Below are positions 23,762 through 35,210 of a stretch of DNA of 64,000 nt, piece by piece. Numbering within the stretch: the stretch's first letter is position 1; each line of letters starts with the position of its first letter. Origin of the DNA: Rosa chinensis. Taxonomy: Eukaryota > Streptophyta > Magnoliopsida > Rosales > Rosaceae. The notes under the pieces were generated by a model. The model made no database searches, was not told the origin of the DNA, and saw only the letters and a program-made list of their open reading frames with translations. The stretch lies in assembly GCF_002994745.2 (NCBI RefSeq), contig NC_037089.1, positions 22,057,641 to 22,121,640 on the forward strand, in the 5' to 3' direction. A program made the translations under genes and the position numbers.

Positions 23762-23971
23762 TTAGGCACGTTTACTTACTTGGAATGGAAAAAAAATCAT
23801 GAATCGGAGACAATTGGAATGGGAGAAGAAAAGAATCGATATTGATTCCGGAGGCTTTGATTCCTGAACTCATGTCCCAACTTCGTAATCAAATTCCTGA
23901 GTATTCAGGAATCGATTTCTAGCAAGAAAGTGTGACCTACACCAATTCTGATTCCTTTATGTGTTAGTTTA
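23762..23971. mobile_element. MITE-like element, cut by the following LTR retrotransposon
   Basis: Begins TAGGCACGTTTACTTACTTG with GGAATGG next to it. Its far end reads ATTCCTTTATGTGTTAGTTTA, an imperfect inverted match (GGAAT ... TAAAC). The right terminus is broken by the LTR element at 23972 and seems to continue as CGCATGTAC after 36126. The hAT-type assignment is tentative. Confidence 0.4.
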
Positions 23972-24874
23972 TGTTTGAACCCAAAATGAGCATTTTTGGC
24001 CTGACAAGGCGTGTCTTGGAGAAATTGAGCCAATGTCAGTGGCTCAAGCTATATATTGTCGACAAGTTTGAAATATATTATTTAGAGGCTAAATAAAGCC
24101 TACCTGCAGAATTATGGAAGATTATGCAAGCTGCAAGAAAAGGCACGCCCATGCAAATATTCATACTCCATTCAATTAAGGAATATGTCATGCACGTAGG
24201 GAAACATTCAACTACATTTCATGGTAGCCTTAATTGGAAAACCTACCATGATTCCATTAGTGCTCCATAATTCCATTAGTGCTCCATCATGATTTGTTTA
24301 AGGCCAACCACTTTGGCCTGGCAGCCTATATATAGAGGCTACGACGAAGTAAGAAGACACACAATTCATCAATTAATCTCTACGATTATCTAAACCTCTC
24401 CATAGCAACCCCTCTCCTTCTCTTACTAGTGACCACACTCCAGTCCCAGAATCCTCAGGAGCCAACTATCAGTGCCACCAAACCCTCTGTCAACATGCTT
24501 CGATCATATTCTCCTTGGGAGCCGACTGTAGTACTGCGACCACAACTGTTACGGAACCAGCCAAGCAAGGGTAACGCCCTCGCAAACCAGCCAAGCTAAA
24601 GTCACGGTTTAGCAAGTTCTCCCCACTTCCCAGTGATTTTCACTCTGCTCGATCTACGACGTCGAGTATCGATTGTGTGATTTTGATGAAGCTTAGAAAA
24701 GTCCTTACCACGAGGCACAAAGAATCCCGCGATGAGGTTGGTGCTCTCCTCGTCCACAATCGCTCAAAAGAAGTCAGGTCAAGGAACACCCCTGACGACC
24801 GCACCAGAACGGTGCTGGCACGCCCGCGCAGAAAAGAGACTGTTGACCAGTTGCAACAAAACTGGAGCCAAACA
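23972..24874 (+). repeat. 5' LTR of the PMD-carrying element
   Basis: 903 bases, highly similar to 35211-36121 with scattered substitutions and small indels, so the insertion is not brand new. A TATATATAG box lies at about 24327-24335. Confidence 0.85.
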
Positions 24875-24877
24875 TTT

Positions 24878-24896
24878 TGGCACACCCAGTGGGACA
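24878..24896 (+). promoter_or_regulatory. Primer-binding-site-like sequence
   Basis: TGGCACACCCAGTGGGACA starts three bases after the 5' LTR. It resembles the TGGC(A/G)C-CCCAGTGGGAC sites of Tat/Ogre-type elements. The priming tRNA was not determined. Confidence 0.55.
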
Positions 24897-25153
24897 GTAG
24901 TAATTACTAAATATTCATCATTGGGAAGTCAGATGGTAACCCTTACCAAAAGTTTTACGTCAACTGCCTGAAACACAGGACCTCCAGTTACAACCCACAC
25001 CATCATGTGGATTGCCGTGGTCTTTCTGAAGAGCAAGTAATTCGAAGATGTCAATTGCCATCATCCGAGATGTCAACTGAACAAGGATGAAGTCCTTAGC
25101 CCGCCACTAAGAATAGAAATATTCTCATCATCCAGCCAAATGAGGAAGAAGAC

Positions 25154-25978
25154 ATGTCTGATACCGCTAGCTTGGTTGAAGACGAGATAATAACATATGG
25201 CTATGTGCCTATCCCCATCCCAGGGAATGCGAGCATAGAAGAACAGCTTGAAATCTTTCAAAAGAATAATGCCTCATTCTATGAAAAGTTCAACAAAGTC
25301 CTCGCGGCACAAAGAGAGACCTTCGAGGATGCTATGAGCACGTTCTGGAAATCCGAGTGTGATTCACGGCAAACACATGGGCGCTTGGGGCATCTGACGA
25401 GACAAACCCAGGAGAACCACGAGCAACTCGTGGGTACGATAGCTGCCCAGGCCGTCCAGACCACAAATATTGCTTCGGAGCAGGTGGCTATTAACAAGGA
25501 ATGTTCCAGCTTGGCTACTCAAGTCAGTTCGCAGCAAGGCGAATTGGAAAATCAGGAAACTTCAAGCAAAGATGGCATTTCTGAGATTGAATTGCCTGAA
25601 AGAGGCGATCAATCTAAGGATGAAAACCTTTGTCTAGGCCAACCCATTGAAGAAGAAATCAGCTTGCCCATTGGTGAATCACAGCCCTACATCGGTTTGA
25701 GCCACGCCATTATCCCAAGGAGGGGCAGACTTCAGGGAAGGAAAAAGAAGAGGAACGGAGCCCCCGCGCCCCCTTCAAATAGAAGCGGCAAAGGAATCCA
25801 ATATAGGCTTGGCCAACGCCATTATCCATGTGAAGGGGAGACTCCAGTGAAAAAAAATGGACCCTCCAAACCCCCTCAATTGGAAGTAGCTATGGAATCC
25901 AACATCGGGTTGAGCCGCGTCATTATTGAAGGAATGGATGGATTTCAAAAACTTTTAATTAGTGCGGAATTAGTTTAA
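25154..25978 (+). CDS. Hypothetical retrotransposon ORF (274 residues), 3' part invaded
   Basis: The frame opens MSDTASLVEDEIITYGYVPI and continues with an acidic, Gln-rich, probably coiled-coil stretch (about residues 35-150, e.g. NASIEEQLEIFQKNNASFYE and QENHEQLVGTIAAQ). It then has a basic segment GRLQGRKKKRNGAP (about residues 193-206) in which the phrase IGLSHAII / NIGLSRVII recurs. It lies about 280 bases after the LTR, where gag would start, but I see no zinc knuckle or capsid motif, so a gag function is not shown. The last 17 codons (from 25927) come from an inserted solo LTR, so the original protein was longer or different. From 25690 on, the frame lies in the first unit of the tandem triplication. 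Confidence 0.4.
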   Translation: MSDTASLVEDEIITYGYVPIPIPGNASIEEQLEIFQKNNASFYEKFNKVLAAQRETFEDAMSTFWKSECDSRQTHGRLGHLTRQTQENHEQLVGTIAAQAVQTTNIASEQVAINKECSSLATQVSSQQGELENQETSSKDGISEIELPERGDQSKDENLCLGQPIEEEISLPIGESQPYIGLSHAIIPRRGRLQGRKKKRNGAPAPPSNRSGKGIQYRLGQRHYPCEGETPVKKNGPSKPPQLEVAMESNIGLSRVIIEGMDGFQKLLISAELV

Positions 25979-28343
25979 CCAGTAAACTACTAACTAACCA
26001 TTAACCCATTCCTTTAACCCATGATCTTGGCTTATTGTGATATGTATATAAACAAAGCATTCTTAGTAAGGAAGAACAAAGAGGGAGTTTATGTTCTACT
26101 CACCCTTGGAGCGTGATCTCAATCCGATCCAAGTGAACCACCAAAGTTTCTCTCCTTGATCTCTCCTTGTGTGTGTCTCCTCCACCTTGAAGCACCTTGG
26201 ATTGAGAACTCCTTCTCGTGCTTGTAGTCTCCTCCTTGATGTTGCAACTAGAGCCACAAAAGGATGTGACCTCTAAGGATCTTCACCAAGTGAGGAGGGG
26301 GGGGGGGGGGGGGGGGCAACACTATACTAAGCCAAGTCAGCGGCTTCGGAAAATTTTTTGAGCTTTGTCTCTTCTCTCGCAGAGAAAACACCTTAACGGA
26401 AAATAGGGTCAAGGTGTGGATTTTCTCAAAACCTTCGCCGAAAGGCTCTTTTTAACGCGGAGCATATTTTAAAGTTCATATTATTTTCGAATATACAACT
26501 ATGGGGGCCTATATTTGGGGCCTTGTGAGACACAATTATTGGCTTCTCACGAATATTTGAATATCAGGATAAGAAAATAGTATTGTATTCATAAAGTGGC
26601 TTTGCGGCCAAAAGCAGTACATTTATTACAAAGCCAAAAGTGGCTAAAATACAAAATAGGAATCTTCGGATATCTTCTTAATCTTTCTTCAAATGGAAGC
26701 AGTTGAGGAACCAAACATCGGTTTGAGCCACGCCATTATCCCAAGGAGGGGCAGACTTCAGGGAAGGAAAAAGAAGAGGAACGGAGCCCCCGCGCCCCCT
26801 TCAAATAGAAGCGGCAAAGGAATCCAATATAGGCTTGGCCAACGCCATTATCCATGTGAAGGGGAGACTCCAGTGAAAAAAAATGGACCCTCCAAACCCC
26901 CTCAATTGGAAGTAGCTATGGAATCCAACATCGGGTTGAGCCGCGTCATTATTGAAGGAATGGATGGATTTCAAAAACTTTTAATTAGTGCGGAATTAGT
27001 TTAACCAGTAAACTACTAACTAACCATTAACCCATTCCTTTAACCCATGATCTTGGCTTATTGTGATATGTATATAAACAAAGCATTCTTAGTAAGGAAG
27101 AACAAAGAGGGAGTTTATGTTCTACTCACCCTTGGAGCGTGATCTCAATCCGATCCAAGTGAACCACCAAAGTTTCTCTCCTTGATCTCTCCTTGTGTGT
27201 GTCTCCTCCACCTTGAAGCACCTTGGATTGAGAACTCCTTCTCGTGCTTGTAGTCTCCTCCTTGATGTTGCAACTAGAGCCACAAAAGGATGTGACCTCT
27301 AAGGATCTTCACCAAGTGAGGAGGGGGGGGGGGGGGGGGGCAACACTATACTAAGCCAAGTCAGCGGCTTCGGAAAATTTTTTGAGCTTTGTCTCTTCTC
27401 TCGCAGAGAAAACACCTTAACGGAAAATAGGGTCAAGGTGTGGATTTTCTCAAAACCTTCGCCGAAAGGCTCTTTTTAACGCGGAGCATATTTTAAAGTT
27501 CATATTATTTTCGAATATACAACTATGGGGGCCTATATTTGGGGCCTTGTGAGACACAATTATTGGCTTCTCACGAATATTTGAATATCAGGATAAGAAA
27601 ATAGTATTGTATTCATAAAGTGGCTTTGCGGCCAAAAGCAGTACATTTATTACAAAGCCAAAAGTGGCTAAAATACAAAATAGGAATCTTCGGATATCTT
27701 CTTAATCTTTCTTCAAATGGAAGCAGTTGAGGAACCAAACATCGGTTTGAGCCACGCCATTATCCCAAGGAGGGGCAGACTTCAGGGAAGGAAAAAGAAG
27801 AGGAACGGAGCCCCCGCGCCCCCTTCAAATAGAAGCGGCAAAGGAATCCAATATAGGCTTGGCCAACGCCATTATCCATGTGAAGGGGAGACTCCAGTGA
27901 AAAAAAATGGACCCTCCAAACCCCCTCAATTGGAAGTAGCTATGGAATCCAACATCGGGTTGAGCCGCGTCATTATTGAAGGAATGGATGGATTTCAAAA
28001 ACTTTTAATTAGTGCGGAATTAGTTTAACCAGTAAACTACTAACTAACCATTAACCCATTCCTTTAACCCATGATCTTGGCTTATTGTGATATGTATATA
28101 AACAAAGCATTCTTAGTAAGGAAGAACAAAGAGGGAGTTTATGTTCTACTCACCCTTGGAGCGTGATCTCAATCCGATCCAAGTGAACCACCAAAGTTTC
28201 TCTCCTTGATCTCTCCTTGTGTGTGTCTCCTCCACCTTGAAGCACCTTGGATTGAGAACTCCTTCTCGTGCTTGTAGTCTCCTCCTTGATGTTGCAACTA
28301 GAGCCACAAAAGGATGTGACCTCTAAGGATCTTCACCAAGTGA
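25690..28343 (+). repeat. Nearly perfect tandem triplication, unit about 1.02 kb
   Basis: Units start with CATCGGTTTGAGCC at 25690, 26716 and 27740; the third stops at 28343. Spacing is 1026 and 1024 bases, and the two-base difference equals the difference in a G run (20 G at 26297-26316, 18 G at 27323-27340). Wherever I compared them the units are otherwise identical. Each unit holds the end of the upstream ORF, one TSD plus about 367 bases of the inserted solo LTR and, in units one and two, about 400 bases of other internal sequence after the G run. The frames at 26693-27004 and 27717-28028 are just copies of the ORF end. Confidence 0.9.
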
Positions 28344-29824
28344 ATCAAGAGATGAAGAAGATGAAAGAAAGGAAGAAGATATGTAAGTGTTCTTCCTTCC
28401 TTGTGATAACACCAACTTGTGCTTGGACAAAGGGAGAACTCTCTCTTTTCAAATAAAAGAAGATTGTGTGAAGACACACTCAAGCTTACTTGCTTTCTTG
28501 TTGTTATTACCCTTTGTCCATGCTTTCACCTTATATAATAGGAAATAACTCCAACTTCTAAAAGTGAAATATTGACTTTCACAAAGCCAATATGTTGGCT
28601 GGTCTATACATGCTATTGGGCACTAAAAATATGTCGTGGGCTTTCATTCAAGTCTCACTTAGTGAACCCCAAGTCCACACCAAAATCCGACAATCGTTTA
28701 GGCTCAATAGATTCGGTTTTACCCGAAAGACCTAATTATGTCCAAACAATAAATCTAATTAATTATTTGGTCATAACCAACTCTTGTTTAATCTTCTTCA
28801 TATACAATCTCAAGAATCCACTTATATGGTGTGCGATCTCTTAGGTTCTAATTAACAAGGCAGTGAAGTTTATAGAACCATTCTATTTCAATTACGAATC
28901 AAAACTCCTTTTTGATTCTCCCTTGTTATTAGGATCATAAATGATTATTAATCCTCGGGGACTTCACAAGTCATGAGTGACGTCTTGCAACATATCATGA
29001 CTACCCTAGTTAATATAGAATAACCTATTCAATTGGAATTACAATACAATACGGTCATTCTCTAACACGATGTTCTAAATCACATCATTGGGGTATGGAA
29101 TTGATATGTCAACCCCCTAATGTGATTTCTATTCTTATGTGATTCTAAGAATGTGATTAAAAACTCCTTTTTAATCTCATTCAATACTTTGGCCAAAGAC
29201 TTTGGAATCACATCTTGAACATACACCTTATTTACTTAAGGTTAGAGATTCCTTGTTGTACACTCACATGTCTCTATGACCGAATTGATTACTCCAATGA
29301 ATGCATCAATCATATCCATTAAGGGGCATAATATTATTAAATCATCAAGAGTTAATCCACTCACTTATAAGACAACCATGGTGTCTCAGGTCAAAGGACT
29401 AACTTGTATTATTGCAATTTAGAGTTCAAGTTTGACATGTAAGTAAAACTCCGTACAAGAACTCTAACGATCGCGTTCAGTGTACTCTTTAAGATAAGAG
29501 CACCCCACATACTTGTATTAGTGTCTCTACACGAATGACAAGAGACATATCATCCTCCATATTGAGCATACATAGTATGTGCTAGTCTTTCCAGATTATC
29601 AATGTCCAAATAATAATCCTATGACTAGGAACATTTTAGGATAAGAGTGTAAAAGAGTAAAGGTCTCACACATCTAACTCGTTAGATTACTTTCTCTTTA
29701 ACTCATATTCCTTGGACCTTGTCAATCAAATATAAGCAATGAACAATAAACTTGCCTTTTTTGATTAATAATCATTACAATAATAATTACATCAAAATAA
29801 TTGTTTTAGGACACAACTCCTTCA
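27977..29824 (-). mobile_element. Solo LTR (copia-like) inserted in the PMD element
   Basis: On the minus strand it opens TGAAGGAGTTGTGTCCTAAA and ends ATCCATTCCTTCA. ATTAT is duplicated on both sides (27972-27976 and 29825-29829). The 1848-base body contains CATACTATGTATGCTC-like and AAAGAGTACACTGAACGC phrases known from abundant plant copia LTRs. No internal domain or second LTR is present, so it is a solo LTR. Its plus-strand left 367 bases were also copied in triplication units one (from 25927) and two (from 26953). Frames at 28268-28456 and 28572-28844 are not genes. Confidence 0.7.
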
Positions 29825-31055
29825 ATTATCTCCGGGAGCGGCAGAGAGTGAAGGAACCAAATATCGGCTTGAGTCTCTGCACCCCCTTTAGCCTTGGTAA
29901 CCACCATTAGTTGGACGTGAAGTATGGGAACAGCCATTCTGTAGCTTGAACCCATTCCTTCAAAGAGTCCATCACTTCTCATCCCTCTAAGATTCTGTCA
30001 AGAAGAGAGAGGGGGAGAAGGAGGTGATAACCAAAGCCCCTTCCATCTGGAGGGCACAACATGGGCTGGGTCCAGAAGGAAGGAAACAGAGGAGGAAAGA
30101 CGAACCACAAAGTGGCCTTCCTCCCTTTCCCCGTTTCGTTCCACATGTGGGATTCTAACAAAGATGATCTCGCATGACTAGAGATCCCACACTTGGAGCT
30201 CCCTCGCGTTTCTAAACCAATCTGAAGCCTGGCATTTTCCATCCAGACTTCCAGAAGGCCGAAACAAGGGGTTGCCGAGATTACGCCATAAGGCCTAACC
30301 TAGGCTTGAGATTACGCCATAAAGCCTAAAATTTAAAGGCTAAGGGCCATTTCCTGAGGGGAAAATTTGTGAAGAAGGAGAAAGAGAAGCAAAGATTGAA
30401 AGGCCATTGTTGAGGATCTGAAACTCAGAGGAAGGCTTTTGGCGTGACCGTTCCCATCCCCAGAATGCACCTATTTATAGGAACAGGGCATGCAAATCTC
30501 CACCCTTGGATGGATAGTCGAATAGAAGAGTCAAACTAAGTGTCAGTAAATCTTGATTAAGTTTCTCTAAATCTCGGAAAAGCATCTCCACCCTTGGATG
30601 GACAGTCGAAGAAGTCAAACTAAGTGTTAGTAAATCTTGATTAAAGTTGCCCTAAATCTCGGAAAAGAAGGGATTATTGGCGCGTGGGGGAACCGAATGG
30701 TTTTCGAGGAGGTAACTGTTCCATTTTCAATATTATCTTCTCACAACTGCTTTCAACAGTTAGTTAATGCGAAGTTAAAGACTCATTAAGAAGATAAAAC
30801 CAAGAGTTTTGAGTTGGGGCCAGCAAGTGGATCTAAAAGATAAATATTAGTTAAGAAATAAAGATGTCATCGGTATTACAAGAAGAATATATATGTGTAT
30901 ATATATATATATATATTGTACTACAGTTGGGCCTAAGGAAATCACTACTATAAGTCATAAGAGGCCTAAAGTGGCCGGCCCGTAAAATCAAGCTTCACAC
31001 AAAGCACCTCAACCTGGAGGCCTGCAGCAAGGGCCCCGTTTTCAATCAACAAGGC
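29825..31055. other. Internal non-coding region of the PMD-carrying element
   Basis: Resumes the interrupted sequence with another AATATCGGCTTGAG phrase (about 29859), the same motif as in the upstream ORF. Two similar segments beginning TCTCCACCCTTGGATGGA (about 30498 and 30586) form a diverged duplication. A (TA)n tract lies at about 30889-30916. No supported gene; the 87-residue minus frame at 29979-30242 has no motif. Confidence 0.5.
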
Positions 31056-34000
31056 TCATTCTTTAGCTTGGGCCAAGCGGCGAGTCAATTCTTCAAAGGC
31101 AGCCAAGGGAGCATCCAGTTGGGCTTCCTCCGCGCTGAGCTCGTTGTTCACATGGGCCAAACGAGCTTGGAGATGTTGGATCTGAGCTTCTAAGTCTAAC
31201 TTTTGGAGCCTTATCTCCCCCATGTGAGTGGGACGATCATTCAAGGTGCCACGAAGAGTCTCCATCTGACTAGCGAGGTTATTTCGTACCACGCGGGCCA
31301 CATGAGCTTGAGCCACAGCGGCAGATTGGCAAGCGCAGGCCATGTCAAGGTCTTTCAACAGCTTCTCTATAGTGTCGAGCTGAGTTGGATTGACCACATG
31401 CTTTCGGCAAAGGAACACAATGGCTTCCCAGATCCTGGGGAGTTCTTCAGGCACCAGCTGCCGCTGTCCCAAAAGGTTTCGAAGCTCTGTCCTCGCTAGT
31501 TCAGCTATGGTAGGAGGAGTATCCTCAAGGATTCGAGCTAGATTTTCAAGCCTAGTGGGAGGAGGAGGCGGAGGATTCACAACACAATCATAAGTCACCA
31601 ATGCTAGAAGGTCGATTGGTTCCTCAATTCTTTCATCTTCAGCATAATTTCCCTCAACGACCCCCTGAGCTTGGTCCGACATCTCAGCCGCGGGAGACTC
31701 TGGAATTTCAATGTGAGGTTCATCAGTAGAGTGTTAGAAACGAGCAGCTCCGAGAGCAGAACCTTAAACCTCAACGCTCGCCTCGTCTATTTCTGAAATC
31801 AAGAGATCACCACTGCTCGCCTCATCCCCCAAACCTGGGATGTACGTCCCACCGGCCAGAGCTTTGGCGTCAAGGACCACCTCCTTGGTACAAACAAAAT
31901 TCTGGTCAGGTTTAGAAATGTCAGAGAGCGGGTTTGGATCGAAAGGGAAATGGAAAGCATTGGCCAACGGTGGCTTACCTCTCGAGTTGTCGGGTCGATA
32001 TCTGGTACATGGTCACCAAGAGGAAGAGGCCCCGCTTCATTCACCTCTTAGACCTCTAGTGCCGCGGGAATCTCTGTCGTCATTAGTTCCTCATAAGCTG
32101 CAGAAGGCTCAGAGTGGCTTTCCACTCTTTCATGCTCCGGGGAGTCGTCATCGGAGATCTTTATTAGAATGGTAGGACCTTGCAGATGCTCTGTAGATAT
32201 GGGAGAGGGAAGAGGCGCCACGGGGCTAGTTGATGCTTGAATTAGCGAGAGAGTTGGCTCTTCTGCAGCGGCTGAGGATCCAGCCTCACTTAGGCGAGAA
32301 GAATTAGTGGTCCTCTGACGGACCTGTCAAAAGATACATAGTAAAGATCCTGCCCAGATTCTAAAATTTAAATAGGATAAGACGGGGCTAGAGTTTTCCA
32401 ATCGCATCCCCAGAGGTTCGTCATCTTCAAAACTCTCTTCGACGAATTGAGCTCGATCGCATTTGCGAGCGAAGACAGCAATGGCCTGTACGAGAAAAGA
32501 ATCACAACTCAAAAAGGGGGGAAGCACCAAATATACAAGTTTGGGATCGTTCTTAACCAAATTACCTCAGCAGGATCTTCATCATGAGAAGACTCTCCCT
32601 CAGAAGTCTCCTCTGCTATTGCCTTTTGTTTCTCGGCCTGAAAAGAGGCTGTCCTGCTCCGGGTAGTTCGCTGCAAAACACACTCAGGAATAAGAGCAGG
32701 AAAATCAAGACAAGGAAAAGGAATGGTGAGGAAAGACAAAAACTTACTGTTGCCCCAGGCTCATAGATTTGTATCCCTGGACGCGATGAGCGAGAAGGTA
32801 GAATAGGTCGCGGGAGCTGTGCTGCAGGGTTGGAGAACCGCTCAAGAATCTCGCGGTCCTCCGGACCACGACTACTCATGCCACGAAAGATCAGGGCGAA
32901 GAGTTAGTCATACGGCATGTCCCAACAGTTCATGGACACTTCTTTCCACCAATCAGCATAATCATCGTCGACATCGTTGAGGGGGTACAGCGCTCTGACC
33001 TTAGGGGGAATGACTATCAAAGTAAACTGACTCTGAAATGGGGCAGACCCAGGCGGGGCTAATCTCCGCCAAGAGGTGTAGTAATTGGCCGAATCAACCA
33101 GAGGCCGAGGTACCAACTGGGCCAACCCAAATTGGCGAGCAAAGTGGTTAGGGGCATAGAGCTCGTAGCTTACGCGGTCAGAGGCAAGACAAATATCCAA
33201 GCAGGAGATGGAGCGACGAAAGGCCAGGAGGGCTCTTTCGCTATGATCCCGTCCACTGGGCAAAAAGCCATCATCAAGGGGAGGAGGGAATCACCTAGAA
33301 AGGACTATTTTTAGGTTCGGCATCTCTTCCAGCAAGTACAAGTAAATAAAACACTCGGAGTAGGGTGGAGCTAGATACCTTACGTTGCGGCAAAGCCAAT
33401 TCCCCAAAAGGGAATTGACTGGAGGATCCTTTGGAATATCACCGCGACGGAAGCGAGGGAAATAAATCTGCAGCCAAAAGGTGAGGATCTAGAAAGGGCC
33501 ACTAATGTCGGTATCAAAGGGGCACATTACGGCTTTGTAAAGTGAGCGATATAACGCACCCAATACAGGTTGCCCAAGGCCAACGCAAATACCATTGTAG
33601 AGAGCAGTGGGCAGAGAATTCCACGGCCCAGTAGGTTTGTTGGAAGAAGTGCAAAAGATAAATTTGTAAAACCAGAATTCCAGGAATGCGATACCTCCTA
33701 TGTGGTCACGCTGGGTGCAGTAATAGTCGCGCCAGAATAGGTAGGATTTGATGTGATGCCCCCGACCAGCCATATCCATTCTCAAAGGAAATTGAATGCC
33801 ATCAAACTGACCATGCACGTAGGGGTCAAAGTCAATGGGCAACCCGTGATGGTAAGAACATCCAGCAGAGTTATGCTCATCTGCCCAAACCGAAAATCGA
33901 ATGTATTGCTGGAGGTATTCCAGAAGCAAAGAGCGGCGGCTAGCGGTGCAGGGCTGGTATTATGGGAAAGACAAAAACATAGATCGATGGTTTGGGTGAT

Positions 34001-34378
34001 ACCCACCGCATCCCAACGGGCCAAATCTCTCGCTCGGACCTCCTGATACCAAACATTTTCCTCGGGAGCAATGGTAGGCTAGAAACCCACTTTCCTCCTT
34101 GGCCCCCAACTGCTAAAATCACCAGGCACCTGCAGAAGAGCCGCTATGGGACGGCGGATGGGAAGCCCATAATAGGCCATAGCATCATCTGGCAAAGGAT
34201 CGCTAGGTGTGGGACCCAGACTCGCTTGGTTTTCACCTTCACCAAAGCCCATCAGTCGACTTCTCTCCTCTCCGGTCTGATTTCTACATCGAACACCCAT
34301 GATAGTCCGCCAGGTGAATGCTGCTTTCTTAGTGATTTCATTTGCCTGATCGATAACGAATGGTTTCTTGGGTGCCAT
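31056..34378 (-). pseudogene. Plant mobile domain (PMD) gene carried antisense in the LTR element, broken
   Basis: Reading leftward from MAPKKPFVIDQANEITKKAA (34378), the frame leads into the PMD (aminotransferase-like, PF10536-type) signature: LAAALCFWNTSSNTFDFRFG, then QMSITLLDVLTITG, DPYVHGQFDG, SYLFWRDYYC, and later APNHFARQFGLAQLVPRPLV (33263-32904). Exons with good splice sites follow (GTAAGG donor at about 33382; TTTTGCAG acceptor before 32672; GTAATT donor at about 32568; TACAG acceptor at about 32487). They include a Glu/Asp-rich linker and a last Gln/Leu-rich, coiled-coil frame at 31056-31682. Known PMD proteins such as Arabidopsis MAIN/MAIL1 act in silencing and genome stability, and PMD genes are also known as transposon cargo. 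Breaks: TAG at 34079-34081, a frameshift near 33855 and TAG at 33489-33491 where Trp is expected. It is therefore a pseudogene, transcribed, if at all, against the LTRs. Confidence 0.72.
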
Positions 34379-34380
34379 TT

Positions 34381-35196
34381 CTGGGTTTCTTCAGAAATGG
34401 AAGACGACTGATGATTAATTTATTTGCTGGGCCAGTGAGTAGCTCTAGTTGATAATTAATTAATCATTATTCCATCTTGAGAATTGCATCTGAGGCGGCG
34501 GTAAAGAGATGGCATTGCACCTTTCCCTACAACCGCAGGGCCAGTGTAGTGGCCTGATGTTTTTAATTGAACGTGATTAAAACCCATGCGGTTTTAGATG
34601 CTAAAGTTGCAGCAAGTATGGTGGGTTCACTTGGTCACATGTCATGATGTCGATAGCCATGATTCAATCATCCTCTTCAGAATAAGATTCACGAAGGATT
34701 AAATGACAGCAAACAGTTTGCTATTCTGCATCTTATTTCACCAAATACTATAGGCCTTGATCAAACTTGATCTAGCTAGTGAAGCGGCTCCAACACCTGC
34801 ATTTGAGAAAATTAACAGATAGCCAGCGAACAAGGCAGATACTTATTGCTATACACATGGCGAAGGTACCACCAAGGAAGAGAAGGATCCTCATTCGCGA
34901 TCAAAAGCAGTCTCCTTCGCATAGGGGCCAAGCTAAAGTTCTGATCTCCTACAATCTGCCCAAGTTTCACCAATTCACTGCATACCAGACGTCAGATACA
35001 TGGGGGGCAATAAAGTTGGCAAAGACGTCAGTTCATGACAAAAGCAATTCAAATTGTGGCATTCAAGCTTTATGGCCTATTTAGAGGCATATATGGATTT
35101 CAGTCAAGCCAATACAAGTGGCTTTAGAGCAACGACATTATAAGAGCAGTGCTGATTCAAGACCTCTTCAGTCAAGACGAAGACCTTTGACTTCGA
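34381..35196 (+). other. 3' internal region of the PMD-carrying element
   Basis: No gene beyond small chance frames (34779-35084). It could hold the promoter of the leftward PMD gene as well as the element's own 3' region; no clear TATA box was assigned. Confidence 0.4.
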
Positions 35197-35210
35197 GGTC
35201 TGGGGGGCAA
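35197..35210 (+). other. Polypurine tract before the 3' LTR
   Basis: GAGGTCTGGGGGGCAA directly precedes the TG of the LTR at 35211. Confidence 0.65.

Noticed and set aside
26693..28028. Two 103-residue frames as separate genes
   Set aside because: They are identical copies of the end of the ORF at 25154-25978 produced by the tandem triplication.
31203..31593. Plus-strand frames over the PMD gene's last exon
   Set aside because: Antisense shadows of the coiled-coil coding frame on the minus strand.
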